62,541 nt of DNA from the NCBI RefSeq assembly GCF_938045345.1, contig NZ_CALIMS010000058.1:1-62541 (forward strand), in the 5' to 3' direction. Below the pieces are notes generated by a model, which saw only the letters and a program-made list of their open reading frames with translations, had not been told where the DNA came from and made no database searches. The DNA is from an uncultured Campylobacter sp. (GTDB lineage: Bacteria; Campylobacterota; Campylobacteria; Campylobacterales; Campylobacteraceae). Below, piece by piece: positions 61,510-62,541 of the stretch. Each line of letters begins with the position of its first letter. Position 1 is the stretch's first letter. A program made the position numbers and the translations under genes.

Positions 61510-61585
61510 GTCTTGCTAGCTCAGTAGGTAGAGCATCTCACTTTTAATGAGGGGGTCGTTGGTTCGAATCCAACGCAGGACACCA
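61510..61585 (+). tRNA. tRNA-Lys (TTT), integration site of the element behind it
   Basis: Acceptor GTCTTGC/GCAGGAC, loop CTTTTAA (TTT), T arm GTTGGTTCGAATCCAAC, encoded CCA ending at 61585. The next gene is a tyrosine recombinase, so the 3' part of this tRNA is the probable attachment core. The partner site is outside the window. Confidence 0.95.
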
Positions 61586-61823
61586 TCTATCAAATTTTCC
61601 CCCTATTTTTAGTTTTTTGATTTTTTTAAAGGCCCTGTTTTACGGCTTTTTCAAATTTTTTCAAAAAAATTTCAAATGCTAAAAACGCTAGATTATACAG
61701 GTAGTTTAAGAGAAACTACTATATATTAAAAAATGTATAGTAGCTCTTAAGCTTGTTAAACTCTTTGGAAACTTTTATAATTTGTCCTATGAAACTATAT
61801 GAAATTTTAAAGGACAAGCAGTT
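61586..61823. other. tRNA-proximal end of the integrated element, with inverted repeats
   Basis: About 240 AT-rich bases behind tRNA-Lys. TTTTT runs at 61590-61680. An imperfect palindrome at 61703-61762: AGTTTAAGAG.AACTACTATATA on the left, TGTATAGTAG.CTCTT..TTAAACT on the right, around TTAAAAAA. It lies 60 bases before the integrase start, where promoter, operator or recombinase arm sites would be expected. Confidence 0.55.
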
Positions 61824-62541
61824 ATGAAGGTTTTTTCTAAGATTAAAGACGATCCGGCTTTTAAAACAGACCCCGATAAAGTTATCAGAAATTTCTCCCT
61901 GCCTCATCGCAAAAACACTATGGTAGAAATGATAGATGAGCATATAGCAGTTAGATTTTACCGCTCATTTACTAAAAAGGGAGAGCAAACAATCCATAGG
62001 CACTATCACTATTGCATAGGCGGCAAGCTGATTAAGTCTTTAGGTAATGCAGATGAGATAAGCTTAAGTGAAGCCAAAGAAACTCTTAAAGGTTTAATGA
62101 TAGATAATTCTGCTAAGCTGACTCCTGCTAAAAATACTCTGGCAAGCGTTTATAGACAGTTTCGTAGACATAACGGCAATGTTGCATTAGCAACCTCTAA
62201 AAGACGAGATATGAGCTTTAAAGCTTTAAAGGATATTTGCGACAAAGATATAAACAAGATAAGCAAAAAGGATATTATGCCGATACTGGATTATTATTAC
62301 GATAATGAGAAGTATGCCTCCTTAGAAATTTTATTCAAACTTATTAAAAGACTGTTCCGATATGCTCGCATAAGAGATATTTCCAAAAATCCATTATTTG
62401 CAGAAGAGGTGTTTAAGGACTTTTATAATATACCTCGCCATAGCGAATACCCATATATAAAAGATGACTTGGATTTAACCGTACTTATTAAATTTATCAT
62501 GAACTATCCTCATCAAATAGGTGTTAAGAATGCTTTGATCT
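61824..62541 (+). CDS. Tyrosine recombinase/integrase (3' end beyond window)
   Basis: Open from ATG 61824 (AAAGGA ahead) to the window edge, 239 codons. N-terminal DUF4102-like region (DEHIAVRFYRSFTKKGEQTIHRHYHYCIGG in part: KKGEQTIHRHYHY), then a helical core-binding domain (SVYRQFRRHN, KLIKRLFRYARIRDISKNPL). The catalytic domain lies outside. AT-rich, codon use and lack of RAATTY arrays differ from the chromosome. A P4-type integrase at tRNA-Lys; the element's cargo is unseen. Confidence 0.85.
   Translation, partial: MKVFSKIKDDPAFKTDPDKVIRNFSLPHRKNTMVEMIDEHIAVRFYRSFTKKGEQTIHRHYHYCIGGKLIKSLGNADEISLSEAKETLKGLMIDNSAKLTPAKNTLASVYRQFRRHNGNVALATSKRRDMSFKALKDICDKDINKISKKDIMPILDYYYDNEKYASLEILFKLIKRLFRYARIRDISKNPLFAEEVFKDFYNIPRHSEYPYIKDDLDLTVLIKFIMNYPHQIGVKNALI

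Overview
The window comes from a Campylobacter of the higher-GC group (C. gracilis, C. showae or C. rectus type; species is inference). Gene neighbourhoods I know from C. jejuni recur: pgpA / ATP-sulfurylase-like / HP1021-type regulator / ispDF, ribH-nusB-pyrF, thiS-F-G-H-E, uvrB followed by three small genes, and a cbi/nik-type metal ECF transporter. Promoters show clear TATAAT -10 boxes without obvious -35 boxes, as is usual in this phylum.

Layout. 1-2773 (minus): a NifB-type radical SAM gene cut by the window edge, a CGWLCP polyferredoxin, a Tat-dependent binding protein, and the decayed remains of a 2-hydroxyacyl-CoA dehydratase/double-cubane protein and its activase. 2936-4780: two tandem EamA exporters. 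5324-12132 (plus): der, aroK (with an extra C-terminal domain), trpS, a membrane protein, the ACT/DUF711 pair, a lipoprotein and an unknown protein. 13360-18400: uvrB, three small genes, a hydrolase and pgpA. 19096-23163 (minus): ATP-sulfurylase-like protein, atypical response regulator, ispDF. 23380-25778: thiC and mrp. 26628-31846: two unknown genes, dapD, a small secreted protein and a CDF metal exporter. 32044-41226: an ABC-F ATPase and the thiamine thiazole genes thiS, thiF, thiG, thiH, thiE, split by an inverted Sel1-repeat gene next to an 11-base poly-C tract. 41406-47823: membrane protein, DUF3108 protein, a frameshifted helix-hairpin-helix gene, pyrF, nusB, ribH, sodB. 48081-54029 (minus): LysE exporter, NSS symporter, nadD-rsfS fusion, an array-derived frame, serS. 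54170-58244: a nickel/cobalt ECF transporter operon. 58300-62541: tRNA-Glu, PH-domain protein, kdsA, an SLT protein, a Val-Asp-Lys tRNA cluster, and a tyrosine recombinase directly behind tRNA-Lys, the edge of an integrated element.

The most unusual signal is not a gene. Long stretches between genes, and also stretches inside genes, are built from degenerate repeats of about 12-15 bp whose core is RAATTY (AAATTT, GAATTT, AAATTC, GAATTC). By eye about 20 RAATTY sites fall in 360 bp at 25801-26160, where about 0.35 would be expected by chance. Similar arrays lie at about 11265-11540, 12133-13345, 18401-19080, 33833-34480, 35700-36095, 51990-52770, 54940-55260 and 58975-59460. RAATTY is the methylation motif that marks self DNA for natural transformation in C. 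jejuni (CtsM), so these may be uptake or self-recognition arrays. Low-complexity Ala/Ser/Asn/Asp/Thr-rich insertions of 70-210 residues, carrying the same RAATTY words, interrupt conserved enzymes (NadD, ThiE, KdsA, IspD, the ATP-sulfurylase-like protein), and a 220-residue basic tail extends NusB. Three arrays lying inside operons (thiH-thiE, serS-nadD, nikK-nikM) are single open frames joined to the next gene by overlapping stop and start codons, while arrays between operons are riddled with stops.
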